A DNA stretch of 64,000 nt from Shinella kummerowiae. Lineage in GTDB: Bacteria > Pseudomonadota > Alphaproteobacteria > Rhizobiales > Rhizobiaceae. The stretch lies in contig NZ_WUMK01000003.1 in NCBI RefSeq assembly GCF_009827055.1, positions 186,001 through 250,000 on the forward strand, in the 5' to 3' direction. The notes beneath the pieces are model-generated. The model was not told where the DNA came from. It was given only the letters and a program-made list of their open reading frames with translations, and made no database searches. The translations under genes and the position numbers were made by a program. This document shows, piece after piece, positions 18,944-28,341 of this stretch (position 1 is the stretch's first letter; each line of letters begins with the position of its first letter).

Positions 18944-19999
18944 ATGACCGCAATGAAGAACGCAACCCGCGCAGGCCTTGCCGCGCTTGCCATGGCCCTC
19001 GCCACCTCGGTGGCGATGGCTGATACCGTGGTGCTGACGGCCTATTCCGGCATCTTCCAGGAAAACTATGTGAAGGCCGTCGTCGAGCCCTTCATGAAGG
19101 CCAATCCCGACATCACCGTTGAATTCTACGGCATGCCCAACTCCGCCCAAATGCTGGGCACGCTGCGGGCGCAGGCCAGCGCGCCGCAGATCGACATCGC
19201 CATCATGGACGTCTCGGTGGCGAAGGCGGCGACCGATGAGGGCATTTTCGCCCCGATGGACGACACGGTCACGAAACACATCGCCGACCTCTATCCACAG
19301 GCAAAGGTCGAGGGCGTCAATGCCGTCGGCGTCACATTCGACAACCTCGTGCTGCTCTACAACACCGACAAGGTGAAACAGGCGCCGACCTCGTGGAATG
19401 CGCTCTGGGACGAGCAATATGCCAAGCAGGTCTCCATTCCCGCCGTACCGGACATCCAGGGTACGACATTCACCATCATCACCGACAAGATGGCGGGCGG
19501 CACGAACTATATCGAAAGCGTCGAGGCCGGCATCACGCGGCTCGAGGCGCTGGCACCCCTCGTCCAGACCTGGGAGCCGCGGCCGGACGTCTACCAGCCG
19601 ATCTCCAGCGGCACGGCGGCGATCGGCATCGGCTGGAACGCCCGCGCACAGGTCTATGCCGATCTCTCCGACGGCAAGCTCGGCGTCGTGCTGCCGCAGG
19701 AAGGCAGTGGCTTCCAGATCAATGTGATCGGCCTCATCAAAGGCGGACCCGCCAGCGACAGCGCCAAGAAGTTCATCGACTACGCGCTGAGCCCGGAGGC
19801 GCAGGCGGCCTTCACCGAGCAGATGTTCTACGCGCCGACCAATTCCAAGGCCGCGGCACTGATCTCGGAAAAGGCGATCGAACGCACCGCCGCCGGTGCG
19901 ATGGACAAGATGATCGACATCAACTGGCTCGAGGTCGCCAAGATCCGCGAAGCCATCACCGAGCAATGGCGCCGCCGCGTCATTCCGCTCAGCCGCTGA
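18944..19999 (+). CDS. polyamine-type ABC transporter substrate-binding protein
   Basis: A 351-residue PotD/PotF-like periplasmic protein with a signal peptide ending near SVAMADT. ATG 18944 follows GAGGAGAGGAA; the frame stays open upstream into the RraA gene but is not used there. The mature start VVLTAYSGIFQENYVKAVVEP is typical of family 1 binding proteins. It works with the ATPase and two permeases at 20122-22871. A 13-bp stem-loop follows the stop. The ligand may be an amide or amine rather than a classical polyamine. Confidence 0.88.
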   Translation: MTAMKNATRAGLAALAMALATSVAMADTVVLTAYSGIFQENYVKAVVEPFMKANPDITVEFYGMPNSAQMLGTLRAQASAPQIDIAIMDVSVAKAATDEGIFAPMDDTVTKHIADLYPQAKVEGVNAVGVTFDNLVLLYNTDKVKQAPTSWNALWDEQYAKQVSIPAVPDIQGTTFTIITDKMAGGTNYIESVEAGITRLEALAPLVQTWEPRPDVYQPISSGTAAIGIGWNARAQVYADLSDGKLGVVLPQEGSGFQINVIGLIKGGPASDSAKKFIDYALSPEAQAAFTEQMFYAPTNSKAAALISEKAIERTAAGAMDKMIDINWLEVAKIREAITEQWRRRVIPLSR

Positions 20000-20008
20000 T
20001 CCCGGTCC

Positions 20009-20047
20009 AGAGCGTTTTCGCTTTTCCCAGAATCGCGAAAACGCTCT
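20009..20047. repeat. rhizobial-type intergenic palindrome (stem-loop)
   Basis: AGAGCGTTTTCGC (20009-20021) is perfectly inverted at 20035-20047, with a 13-base loop. It is followed by a T-rich stretch and TTTTTCCGCAATTCC. I recall very similar AGAGCGTTTTCG / CGAAAACGCTCT blocks as abundant intergenic repeats in rhizobia. It sits between the binding-protein and ATPase genes, so it may also process or attenuate the message. I saw no second copy in the window. Confidence 0.65.
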
Positions 20048-20121
20048 ATCTCTTTGTTTTTCCGCAATTCCACCCGTAGAACTGCTGCGCCTTTTGCTGG
20101 AATTGCCCCAGGAGTTGCCCC

Positions 20122-21195
20122 ATGCCCATGACTTCCGCTCCCGAGGAGCATCTCAGACTGGAAGGGATCGGCGTCAGCTTCGGCGCCGTCAACGTGATCC
20201 CTTCGCTCGATCTGTCCGTCCGCAAGGGCGAGATGGTCGCCTTTCTCGGCCCGTCGGGATGTGGAAAGACCACGACACTGCGCATCATCGCCGGCCTCAA
20301 CAAACCCTCCCGCGGCCAGATCAAGGTGGGCGGGCGCGACATCACCCAGCTTCCCATCCATGATCGCGACATGGGCATGGTGTTCCAGAGCTATGCACTG
20401 TTTCCGCATATGAACGTCGCGCGCAACGTCGCGTTCGGCCTGCAGATGCGCAACGTTCCGGCCCGCGAAGCGGAGACCCGCGCAACGCAGGCGCTGGAAA
20501 TGGTCCAGCTCGGACATCTCGCCCACCGCAAGCCGAAGGAACTGTCCGGCGGCCAGCAGCAGCGCGTGGCGCTTGCCCGCGCGCTCGTCATCGAGCCGTC
20601 GATCCTGCTTCTCGACGAGCCGCTGTCCAACCTCGACGCCAAGCTGCGCGACGAGATGCGCGTGCAGATCCGCGCCCTCCAGCAGCAGAGCGGCATCACC
20701 GCCGTCTTCGTCACGCATGACCAGGTCGAGGCGCTTTCGATGTGCGACCGCGTCGTGGTGATGCGGGGCGGTCAGGTGGAGCAGTTCGGCACGCCGACCG
20801 AAGTTTATGAACGGCCGGCGACGGCCTTCGTCGCCAATTTCGTCGGCCGCACGAACCGTCTCAAGGGAACGGTGACATCCGAGGGCACGCTGACCGCCGC
20901 GGGCCAGCAGCTGCGTTCCGCAACGACACTGGCACCGGGTGCCGTCGATATCCTCGTGCGCCCGCACCGTATCCGCTTGCAGGAGACGGGCGAGGCGGCG
21001 AACAAGGTGGAGGGCACCGTGTCGAGCATCACCTTCATCGGCGACCTCGTGCAATATGCGGTGCGCGTCGGCGGCGGCGAGATCGTTGTCGAAGAGGCGA
21101 CGCGGCGCGATCGCAGCCCGCTTGCCGTCGGCGACGGCGTCACGCTCGGCTGGTCGGCGGAAGACACCCTCGTTTATCCGGCGGGCGAGAAATGA
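20122..21195 (+). CDS. polyamine-type ABC transporter ATP-binding protein
   Basis: A 357-residue PotA-like ATPase: Walker A GPSGCGKTT at 43-51, signature LSGGQQQR, Walker B ILLLDEPL and switch VTHDQVEA. A C-terminal TOBE-type domain is present (about 240-357). AGGAG precedes the ATG, and its stop overlaps the next permease by 4 bp. Cytoplasmic; drives the importer encoded here. Confidence 0.92.
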   Translation: MPMTSAPEEHLRLEGIGVSFGAVNVIPSLDLSVRKGEMVAFLGPSGCGKTTTLRIIAGLNKPSRGQIKVGGRDITQLPIHDRDMGMVFQSYALFPHMNVARNVAFGLQMRNVPAREAETRATQALEMVQLGHLAHRKPKELSGGQQQRVALARALVIEPSILLLDEPLSNLDAKLRDEMRVQIRALQQQSGITAVFVTHDQVEALSMCDRVVVMRGGQVEQFGTPTEVYERPATAFVANFVGRTNRLKGTVTSEGTLTAAGQQLRSATTLAPGAVDILVRPHRIRLQETGEAANKVEGTVSSITFIGDLVQYAVRVGGGEIVVEEATRRDRSPLAVGDGVTLGWSAEDTLVYPAGEK

Positions 21196-22064
21196 GCGCC
21201 GTCCCCGCCCTTCCCCGCCCCGCCCGCCAGTGGCGCGACGGCGAACTCGCCGTCCTCCTGCTCTTGCCGATCGCACTCATCAACGCGATCGGCTTCATCC
21301 TGCCGGTCCTGAATCTCGCGCGCTATTCCTTCAACAAGTCGCGTATCGGCGGCGGCATGGAGGCCGTCTTTACCTGGGAGAACTGGGCGGGCCTGCTCAG
21401 CGATCCGTTCTATCTCGAACTGGTGTTCAACTCGGTCTGGATCAGCCTGGCGATCACGCTGACGACGCTCGTCGTCTCCTATCCGATCGCGCTCTACCTG
21501 CACCGCGCATCGGGTTCCTGGCGGACCTTCCTCACGGTGCTGGTCATCTCGCCGCTGCTGACATCAGCGGTGGTGCGCACCTATGGCTGGATCGCTATCC
21601 TCACCGATGACGGCCCGGTGGTCAGCGCCATCAAGGCGGTCGGCCTGCCGGCGCCGAGCCTGATGTTCAACATCAAGGGTGTCTTCATCGGCCTCACCGA
21701 AATCCTGATGCCCTACATGATCCTCGCGCTGATGGCGGGCTTCGGCCGGCTCGATCCGCGGGTGGAGGAGGCTGCGCGTACACTTGGTGCTACGCCCGCG
21801 CGCACGTTCACCAAGGTCATCCTGCCCCTGACGCTACCCGGCATCGCGCTCGGCTGCCTGCTCTGTTTCGTTCTGGCGGTCTCGTCCTTTATCACGCCGA
21901 AGCTGATGGGCGGCGGACGGGTCTTCCTGCTCGCAACCGAGATTTACGACCAGGCGATCGTCACGCTCAACTGGCCGCTTGCCTCGACACTGTCGATCCT
22001 CGTGCTCATCGTCTTCGGCGCAGCGCTGTGGGCTTATTCCGCCGTGCTGCGGCGCCTGGACTAG
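21192..22064 (+). CDS. polyamine-type ABC transporter permease (PotB-like)
   Basis: A 290-residue membrane protein with six hydrophobic segments and the EAA loop EEAARTLGATPARTFTKVILPL facing the ATPase. It overlaps the ATPase gene by 4 bp and is followed 12 bp later by the PotC-like partner. Confidence 0.9.
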   Translation: MSAVPALPRPARQWRDGELAVLLLLPIALINAIGFILPVLNLARYSFNKSRIGGGMEAVFTWENWAGLLSDPFYLELVFNSVWISLAITLTTLVVSYPIALYLHRASGSWRTFLTVLVISPLLTSAVVRTYGWIAILTDDGPVVSAIKAVGLPAPSLMFNIKGVFIGLTEILMPYMILALMAGFGRLDPRVEEAARTLGATPARTFTKVILPLTLPGIALGCLLCFVLAVSSFITPKLMGGGRVFLLATEIYDQAIVTLNWPLASTLSILVLIVFGAALWAYSAVLRRLD

Positions 22065-22076
22065 GAGGAAAATCCA

Positions 22077-22871
22077 ATGGAAATCCACAAGACCTCCTGG
22101 CCGATGCGCATCATCGTGTTCCTGCTCTTCGTCTATCTGCTGGCGCCGGTGCTGCTCGTCTTCCCGCTGTCGTTTTCCGGCGACCAGGTGCTGCGCTTTC
22201 CGCCATCCTTTTGGTCGACGCGCTGGTATTCGGCGCTGTTTGCCAACAGCCAGATGCTGAAGGCATTCTGGACGAGCCTGTCGCTGGCAGCGGTCGTCAC
22301 CGTGCTGTCCATCGTCATCGCCGTGCCGGCCGCCTGGGTGATGACGCGGCTGCGCTTCGCGGGTCGCGACCTGTTGTTCAACATCTTCACCGCGCCGCTG
22401 CTGCTGCCGACCATCGTGCTCGGCCTTGCGATCCTCATCGTCTTCGCCTCCTTCGGGCTGCTCGCGACAATGCAGGGCCTGGTTTTCGCCCATCTGGTGG
22501 TGACGCTGCCCTATGCGCTCCGCGTACTGGCCGTGTCGCTGAGCACGCAGGATCGCGCCTGCGAGGAGGCGGCGCGAACGCTCGGCGCCAAACCGCTGAC
22601 CGTGTTCTTCCGTGTCACCGTACCCATGCTGGCGCCCGGCATCGTCGCGGCGGCGGCGCTGTGTTTTCTCGTCTCCTTCGACGAGGTGGTGATCACGTTG
22701 TTCCTCACCGGCCCGCGCATCAGCACCCTGCCCGTCGAACTCTACAACTACGTCTACAACCAGGCCGACCCGCTGGTCGCCGCGGCCTCTGCGCTGCTGA
22801 TCCTGCTGACGCTCGGCGTGATCATGATCGTGGAGCGCGCCATGGGCCTCGGCAAGGCCTTCGTCAAATAG
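22077..22871 (+). CDS. polyamine-type ABC transporter permease (PotC-like)
   Basis: A 264-residue membrane protein with six hydrophobic segments and the EAA loop EEAARTLGAKPLTVFFRVTVP. AGGAGG lies upstream of the ATG. It is the last gene of the nitrilase operon; a 13-bp inverted repeat follows. Confidence 0.9.
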   Translation: MEIHKTSWPMRIIVFLLFVYLLAPVLLVFPLSFSGDQVLRFPPSFWSTRWYSALFANSQMLKAFWTSLSLAAVVTVLSIVIAVPAAWVMTRLRFAGRDLLFNIFTAPLLLPTIVLGLAILIVFASFGLLATMQGLVFAHLVVTLPYALRVLAVSLSTQDRACEEAARTLGAKPLTVFFRVTVPMLAPGIVAAAALCFLVSFDEVVITLFLTGPRISTLPVELYNYVYNQADPLVAAASALLILLTLGVIMIVERAMGLGKAFVK

Positions 22872-22883
22872 CAGGCTGCGTCA

Positions 22884-22924
22884 ATCGAGGGGGCTGGCGC
22901 TTGACCGCCTTCAGCCCCCTCGAT
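22884..22924. terminator. bidirectional terminator-like hairpin between convergent genes
   Basis: ATCGAGGGGGCTG (22884-22896) and CAGCCCCCTCGAT (22912-22924) form a perfect 13-bp stem with a 15-base loop. It lies between the convergent PotC-like and gntR genes and overlaps the last codons of gntR. There is no T run on either side, so the terminator role is inferred. Confidence 0.6.
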
Positions 22925-23660
22925 CATCTGCCCCCGAAAGAATGCGCCGCCGGCCGACACGGATGACGTTCTCCATCGCCCGGCGCGCGCCGTCCTCGTC
23001 ACGGCGGCGGATTTCCTCGACGATCCGCATGTGATTGGCCGCCACGTCACCGATCTTGCTCCGGTCGGCGGTTGGCGAACTCAACTTGAAGACCCCGGCA
23101 AGGGCCGCCTCGATGAGGCTACCCACGGTGCGCATGAACGGATTGTGCGAGGCCTCCATGACGGCAAGGTGGAAGCGCAAATCCGCGAGCGCCAGTGTTT
23201 CTGGCGTATGGTCCGGATCGCCCATGGCGACGGCGAGGCGCATCATCTGGTTGATTTCCGCCTCGCTCGCCTGGCGGGCCGCCAGCGCTGCGGCATGCGG
23301 CTCGAAACCGCCGCGGATATCGCTGAGATGCAGGAGGAAGTCCTCGTCCACGCCGACCGCGAAATGCCAGGTGAGGATGTCGCCGTCGAACAGGTTCCAC
23401 TGGTCCTTCGGGGTCACGCGCGTTCCGATGCGGGCGCGCGGCACGATGAGCCCCTTGGCTGCGAGCGTCTTCATCGCCTCGCGCAAAACGGTGCGCGATA
23501 CCCCGAAGCGGGCTGCCAGCTCGACGTCGCCGGGCAACGTCGCCCCCACCGGGAACTCGCCGGAAACGATGGCCTTGCCGAGTTCGGTGACGACCTGCGA
23601 GTGGCTGGTATGGGCCGCCGCTCCGCTCATCATCGTTTCGAGCAGGCCTTTCTTGCGCAT
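22911..23660 (-). CDS. GntR family regulator (FadR/FCD subfamily)
   Basis: About 249 residues from ATG 23660; the frame is open much further upstream, but that part lies in the permease gene. The N-terminal winged helix (SHSQVVTELGKAIVSGEF through RFGVSRTVLREAMKTLAAKG) is followed by an all-helical FCD domain with the metal/ligand signature ADLRFHLAVMEASHNP. It is the last gene of the sugar importer cluster, 50 bp after the YjfF-like permease, and probably represses it until a sugar or sugar acid binds. Confidence 0.87.
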   Translation of the reverse strand: MRKKGLLETMMSGAAAHTSHSQVVTELGKAIVSGEFPVGATLPGDVELAARFGVSRTVLREAMKTLAAKGLIVPRARIGTRVTPKDQWNLFDGDILTWHFAVGVDEDFLLHLSDIRGGFEPHAAALAARQASEAEINQMMRLAVAMGDPDHTPETLALADLRFHLAVMEASHNPFMRTVGSLIEAALAGVFKLSSPTADRSKIGDVAANHMRIVEEIRRRDEDGARRAMENVIRVGRRRILSGADDRGG

Positions 23661-23710
23661 CGGCCCACTAAGCTCGACGTCGTGCAGCAGTGAGCGGAGC
23701 GCCGGGGGAT

Positions 23711-24679
23711 TCAGGCATACCGTCTCCTTCGATCCGTTACGTGGATGAGCCCCTTTTGGAGAAGGATGAAGGCGAAGAGCAGCAGGCCGATGAGGATTTT
23801 CGTCCACCAGCTCGACAGCGAACCATCGAAGGTGATGTAGGTCTGGATGAGCCCCTGGATGAGGATGCCGACCAGCGTGCCGGCGATGAAGCCGGAGCCG
23901 CCCGTCAGAAGCGTGCCGCCGATGACCACGGCGGCGATGGCGTCCAGTTCCACGCCGACCGTCGCCAGCGAATAACCCGCAGACGTGTAGAGCGAGAAGA
24001 CGATGCCGGAGAGGCCGGCGAGGAAGCCGGAGAGCGCGTAGATCAGGATCGTCGTGCGGCCGATCGGCACGCCCATCAACCGCGCTGTCGCAGCACCGCC
24101 GCCGAGCGCATAGACATTCGCGCCGAAGCGGGTGCGGTGGGCAATCAGCATGCCCGCCAGGAAGACCAGAAGCATCAGGCCGCCGATCAGCGTGATGCGC
24201 CCTCCGCCGGGCAGTTTGTAGTAGACGCCCTTCAGCGTGGCATAGAACGGATGTTTGATCGGGATCGAATCGATCGACAGCACAAAGGCCATGCCGCGCG
24301 CCAGGAACATGCCCGCCAGCGTGACGATGAAAGGCGGCATTTCGAGATGGTGGATGATCACCCCCATCAGCGCCCCGAAGGCCGTGGTGACGGCGAGGGC
24401 CAGCACAAAGGCGGCCAGCGGATGGATTGCGGTCTGTTCGAGCAGAACCGCGAGCAACACGCCCGTGAAGGCGATGACCGCGCCGATCGACAGGTCGATG
24501 CCGCCTGAGAGGATGACAAAGGTCATGCCAACGGCGGCGATACCGAGGAAGGCATTGTCGGTCAGCAGGTTGCCGATCACCCGCGTCGACAGCATGTTCG
24601 GGTACTGCGCAAAGCAGATGGCATAGGCGATCAGGAAGATCGCGACCGTGGCGGCCAGGGGAAGATAACGCGGGTTCAT
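23711..24679 (-). CDS. yjfF: sugar ABC transporter permease (YjfF-like)
   Basis: A 322-residue RbsC-class permease with 8-10 hydrophobic segments and the core IAAVGMTFVILSGGIDLSIGA. The start is ATG 24679, overlapping the previous permease stop by 4 bp; upstream open frame to 25837 is not used. With the YtfT-like protein it forms a heterodimeric channel, as in the E. coli galactofuranose importer. The sugar specificity is by homology only. Confidence 0.85.
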   Translation of the reverse strand: MNPRYLPLAATVAIFLIAYAICFAQYPNMLSTRVIGNLLTDNAFLGIAAVGMTFVILSGGIDLSIGAVIAFTGVLLAVLLEQTAIHPLAAFVLALAVTTAFGALMGVIIHHLEMPPFIVTLAGMFLARGMAFVLSIDSIPIKHPFYATLKGVYYKLPGGGRITLIGGLMLLVFLAGMLIAHRTRFGANVYALGGGAATARLMGVPIGRTTILIYALSGFLAGLSGIVFSLYTSAGYSLATVGVELDAIAAVVIGGTLLTGGSGFIAGTLVGILIQGLIQTYITFDGSLSSWWTKILIGLLLFAFILLQKGLIHVTDRRRRYA

Positions 24680-25701
24680 TTCGCCTCCTGCTCCGCCTTC
24701 TTGTCCTGTGCTTGCGGGCGGGACAGGAAGACGAAGGCCGATTGCGCACGCGGCGACTGGATGACCAGGATCAGCACGATGATCGCGGCCTTGATGATGA
24801 GGTTGAATTCGGGTGGGAAACCGGACAGCAGGATGCCCGTATTGATCGACTGGATGATGAGGGCTCCGAGCAAGGAGGCGGCGATGGAGAACCGCCCGCC
24901 GAGCAGCGACGTGCCCCCGACGACCACCGCGAGGATCGCGTCGAGTTCCAGCCAGAGACCGGCATTGTTGGCGTCCGCGCCGCGGATATCGGCCGTGACG
25001 ATGATGCCGGCGATGGCCGCGCAAAGGCCGCAGAGCACGTAGGCGGCCATCAGCAGCACGCGGGTCGAGACGCCCGAAAGCGTGGAGGCGCGGCGATTGA
25101 CGCCGAGCGCCTCGATCAGCATGCCAAGCGCTGTCCGGCGCACGAGGAGCGCGACGACGAGGCCGAAACCGAGCCAGATGACCACCGGCATGGGCAGACC
25201 GAGAAGGGAGCCGCTGCCGATGAAAATCAGGCCAGCATCGTTGAACGTGAGGATCGCGCCCTCGGTGATGAACTGTGCGATGCCGCGCCCGGCGACCATG
25301 AGCACCAGCGTCGCGATGATCGGCTGGATATCGAGCACGGCGACGAGAAAACCGTTCCACAGGCCGCAGAGGATGCCGGTGCCAAGGGTGATGAGCAGCG
25401 TCACGACCAGCCCATGGCCGGACGTGATGCTGGCGGCGGCAACGGCACCGCAGATCGCCATGACGGCCCCGACGGACAGGTCTATGCCTTTGGTGGCGAT
25501 GACCACCGTCATACCGATGGCGAGCAGCGCCACCGGGGCACCGCGGTTGAGAATGTCGATCACGCTGCCGTAGAGCCGACCGTTCTGTATTTCGAGCTTG
25601 AAGAAACCGGGAAAGGCAATCGATACCATCAGCAGGATGAGGGCGAGTGCCACGATCTGCGGAAGAAGGCGGATGGCATAGGCCTTGAGGGTCGAGGTCA
25701 T
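24676..25701 (-). CDS. ytfT: sugar ABC transporter permease (YtfT-like)
   Basis: A 341-residue RbsC-class permease with the core LLAIGMTVVIATKGIDLSVGAVMA and NRRASTLSGVSTRVLLMAAYVL near the middle. It overlaps the ATPase stop by 4 bp and the next permease start by 4 bp. Membrane partner of the YjfF-like protein. Confidence 0.86.
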   Translation of the reverse strand: MTSTLKAYAIRLLPQIVALALILLMVSIAFPGFFKLEIQNGRLYGSVIDILNRGAPVALLAIGMTVVIATKGIDLSVGAVMAICGAVAAASITSGHGLVVTLLITLGTGILCGLWNGFLVAVLDIQPIIATLVLMVAGRGIAQFITEGAILTFNDAGLIFIGSGSLLGLPMPVVIWLGFGLVVALLVRRTALGMLIEALGVNRRASTLSGVSTRVLLMAAYVLCGLCAAIAGIIVTADIRGADANNAGLWLELDAILAVVVGGTSLLGGRFSIAASLLGALIIQSINTGILLSGFPPEFNLIIKAAIIVLILVIQSPRAQSAFVFLSRPQAQDKKAEQEAK

Positions 25702-27218
25702 GCGTCCGCCCTCCCGGTCGACGACGCGATGGCCTCGACGATACCGGCCGTCGTGACCTGATCGCCTGCCAGTTCGGCGACATGCGCCCTGTCGCGCAGC
25801 ACGATGACACGGCTGGAATAGGCGACGAGTTCTTCAAGTTCTGACGAGATCACGATCAGCGACATGCCCTTTTCACACAGAGATTCGATGAGGCGGATGA
25901 TCTCCGCATGCGCGCCGACATCGATGCCGCGCGTCGGTTCGTCGAGGATCAGGAAATCCGGATTGGTCGCCAGCCAGCGGGCGAGGATCGCCTTCTGCTG
26001 GTTACCGCCGGAGAGGAGCTTGATCGGCTTTTCCCGGTCCGTCGTGCGGATGTCGAGCGCCTTGATGTACTGATCCGCCAGGCGGTCCTGCTCGCTTCGG
26101 CTGATCGGCCGCGTCCAGCCGCGCCGGGCCTGCAGGGCAAGCGCGATGTTCTCGCGCACCGAAAGGTCGCCGACAATGCCATCGATCTTGCGGTCTTCCG
26201 GGCAGAACCCGAATTTTTCGCGGATTGCCGCACGCGGCGAGGACAGGTCGAGCACACGGCCATCCGCCTCCGCCGCGCCGCTATCGGCACGCTCGGCGCC
26301 AAACAGGATTTCCGCAGTCTCCGTGCGGCCGGAGCCGAGCAGGCCGGCAATACCGACCACCTCGCCGGTACGCACATCGAGGTCGAAGGGCTGAATGTGG
26401 CCCTTGCGGCCGAAATTGCGGAAGCGAAAGCGCACATCACCGCCCTCGCCCTTCGGCCCGTGCTGTGCCGTGACCTCCTGCACCAGTTCTCGGCCAAGCA
26501 TCATGGCGATGAGGTCTCGACGCGGCAGGTCGGCCGTCTCCCGCGTGCCAACAAGCTGCCCGTTGCGCAGCACGGTGATGCGGTCGGAGATTTCATAGAC
26601 CTGCTCGAGGAAGTGGGTGATGAAGACGATGCCGAGCCCGCGTTCCTTGAGGCGCCGCACAATGCGGAAGAGCATCGCGACTTCATGCGCGTCAAGGCTT
26701 GCCGTCGGTTCGTCGAGGATCAGCACCTTGCCGGAAAGATCGACCGCGCGCGCGATCGCGACGACCTGCTGGACGGCCACGGAATAGGCGGCAAGCTCGG
26801 CGGTGACATCGATGTCGAGTTCGTATTCGGCAAGCAGCGCCCGGGCGCGCCGGTTCATCTCACGGGCATTCACCAGGCCGAAGCGCTTCGGCTGGCGGCC
26901 GAGAAAGAGATTTTCGGCGACCGTCAGGTTGGATAGCAGGTTCACCTCCTGGTAGACCGTGCCGATGCCAAGGTTCTGCGCCTCCAGCGTATTGCGTGGA
27001 TCGACCTCTGCGCCGTCGACGAGGATATGCCCGCCGTCGCGGCGATAGGCGCCTGTCAGGCATTTGACGAGCGTCGATTTGCCCGCCCCGTTTTCGCCGA
27101 GCAACGCGTGCACCTCTCCGCGCCTCAGCGAGAAGTCGACGCGGTTCAGCGCCTTGGCACCGGGAAAGATCTTGTCGATCGCCGTCGCCGAGAGAACATA
27201 GGGATTGACCGGCTGCAT
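25698..27218 (-). CDS. ytfR: sugar ABC transporter ATP-binding protein, double ATPase domain (YtfR-like)
   Basis: A 506-residue protein with two ABC domains, as in RbsA/AraG/YtfR. Domain 1 has Walker A GENGAGKST at 41-49 and VLILDEPTASLDAHE. Domain 2 has the looser GLLGSGRTE, signature LSGGNQQK and LDEPTRGIDVGA. It sits 110 bp after the binding-protein gene; a stem-loop fills that gap. Confidence 0.92.
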   Translation of the reverse strand: MQPVNPYVLSATAIDKIFPGAKALNRVDFSLRRGEVHALLGENGAGKSTLVKCLTGAYRRDGGHILVDGAEVDPRNTLEAQNLGIGTVYQEVNLLSNLTVAENLFLGRQPKRFGLVNAREMNRRARALLAEYELDIDVTAELAAYSVAVQQVVAIARAVDLSGKVLILDEPTASLDAHEVAMLFRIVRRLKERGLGIVFITHFLEQVYEISDRITVLRNGQLVGTRETADLPRRDLIAMMLGRELVQEVTAQHGPKGEGGDVRFRFRNFGRKGHIQPFDLDVRTGEVVGIAGLLGSGRTETAEILFGAERADSGAAEADGRVLDLSSPRAAIREKFGFCPEDRKIDGIVGDLSVRENIALALQARRGWTRPISRSEQDRLADQYIKALDIRTTDREKPIKLLSGGNQQKAILARWLATNPDFLILDEPTRGIDVGAHAEIIRLIESLCEKGMSLIVISSELEELVAYSSRVIVLRDRAHVAELAGDQVTTAGIVEAIASSTGRADA

Positions 27219-27283
27219 GATGCCACCCGTAGGAACGTCGCCGACCGCCGCCTCCCGAAAGGGAAGCGACGGGAAAGGCAGAT

Positions 27284-27316
27284 GCCCCGCGTCGCGTTAG
27301 GAGCTGGACGCGGGGC
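27284..27316. other. stem-loop between ytfQ-like and ytfR-like genes
   Basis: GCCCCGCGTC (27284-27293) and GACGCGGGGC (27307-27316) form a perfect 10-bp stem with a 13-base loop, just after the binding-protein stop on the minus strand. Probably sets unequal expression of binding protein and ATPase. Confidence 0.6.
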
Positions 27317-27328
27317 GCTGGGGAGAAA

Positions 27329-28291
27329 TCAGTAGCCGAGGCCCTTCTTCTCCTCGTAGACCTTCGCCGGATCGTCGGCCTGGGTGTAGAGCTTGGATTC
27401 CGTCTGGATCCACTTCGGCGGTGCCTTGCCATCCTTGAGGAAGGCGTCAAGCGCGTCAAAGGCGGGGCCGGCCATGTTCGGCGTCAGCTCGACGGTGGCA
27501 TTCGCCTCACCCGCTGCCATCGCCTGGAAGATATCCGGAACGGCGTCAATCGACACGACGAGGATATCCGTGCCCGGCTTCAGGCCGGCTTCCTTGATCG
27601 CCTGGATGGCGCCGACGGCCATGTCGTCATTGTGGGCGTAGAGCGCGCAGATGTTCTTGCCGCCATCTTCCGCCTTCAGGAAGCTTTCCATCACTTCCTT
27701 GCCCTTGGTGCGGGTGAAGTCGCCGGTCTGGCTGCGGACGATCTTCAGGTTTTCCTTGCCGGCAAGCGCTTCTTCAAAGCCCTTCTTCCGGTCGATGGCC
27801 GGCGAGGAACCGGTCGTGCCCTGAAGCTCGACGACATTGCAGGGCTTTCCGGCGACCGTATCGACCAGCCACTGGCCGGCGACCTTGCCTTCATGCACCA
27901 GATCCGATGTGACGGCGGTCATGTAGAGATCCTGTGACGCATCGACCGTGCGGTCGAGCAGGATGACCGGGATTTCCGCGTCCTTGGCTTCCTGCAGCAC
28001 TTCGTCCCAGCCGGTGGCGACGACCGGTGCGACGAGAATGGCGTCGACGTCCTGCGCGATGAAGGAGCGCAGCGCCTTGATCTGGTTTTCCTGCTTTTGC
28101 TGGGCATCGGCGAACTTGAGGTCGATGCCGCGCTGTTCGGCCTGCTGCTTGGTCAGCGTCGTTTCAGCGGCACGCCAGCCAGACTCGGATCCGATCTGCG
28201 AAAAACCGACCGTCAGGTCGGCAGCGGACGCAGCGCCGAACATCGAGACGGCAAGGATCGTGGCACTCGCGAGTGCGATTTTGAATGTCAT
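27329..28291 (-). CDS. ytfQ: sugar ABC transporter substrate-binding protein (galactofuranose-type, YtfQ-like)
   Basis: A 320-residue periplasmic protein with signal cleavage near GAASAAD. The stretch VGFSQIGSESGWRAAETTL and the following KQQAEQRGIDLKFADAQQ are hallmark YtfQ sequence; E. coli YtfQ binds galactofuranose. GGGAGGAAAT precedes ATG 28291, and ATGs or other starts upstream are not needed. It is the first gene of its operon. Rhizobial homologues may bind other aldoses. Confidence 0.88.
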   Translation of the reverse strand: MTFKIALASATILAVSMFGAASAADLTVGFSQIGSESGWRAAETTLTKQQAEQRGIDLKFADAQQKQENQIKALRSFIAQDVDAILVAPVVATGWDEVLQEAKDAEIPVILLDRTVDASQDLYMTAVTSDLVHEGKVAGQWLVDTVAGKPCNVVELQGTTGSSPAIDRKKGFEEALAGKENLKIVRSQTGDFTRTKGKEVMESFLKAEDGGKNICALYAHNDDMAVGAIQAIKEAGLKPGTDILVVSIDAVPDIFQAMAAGEANATVELTPNMAGPAFDALDAFLKDGKAPPKWIQTESKLYTQADDPAKVYEEKKGLGY

Positions 28292-28341
28292 GATTTCCTC
28301 CCAAAGAAAGCTGCCGCTCGGCAGCATGCTTAAAACATCAT

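Noticed and set aside
22911-24749. 612-codon frame that looks like a GntR protein with a long N-terminal fusion
   Set aside because: The extra part is the wrong frame of the YjfF-like permease gene; the regulator starts at 23660. The frame at 23711-25837 is explained the same way by the YtfT-like gene.
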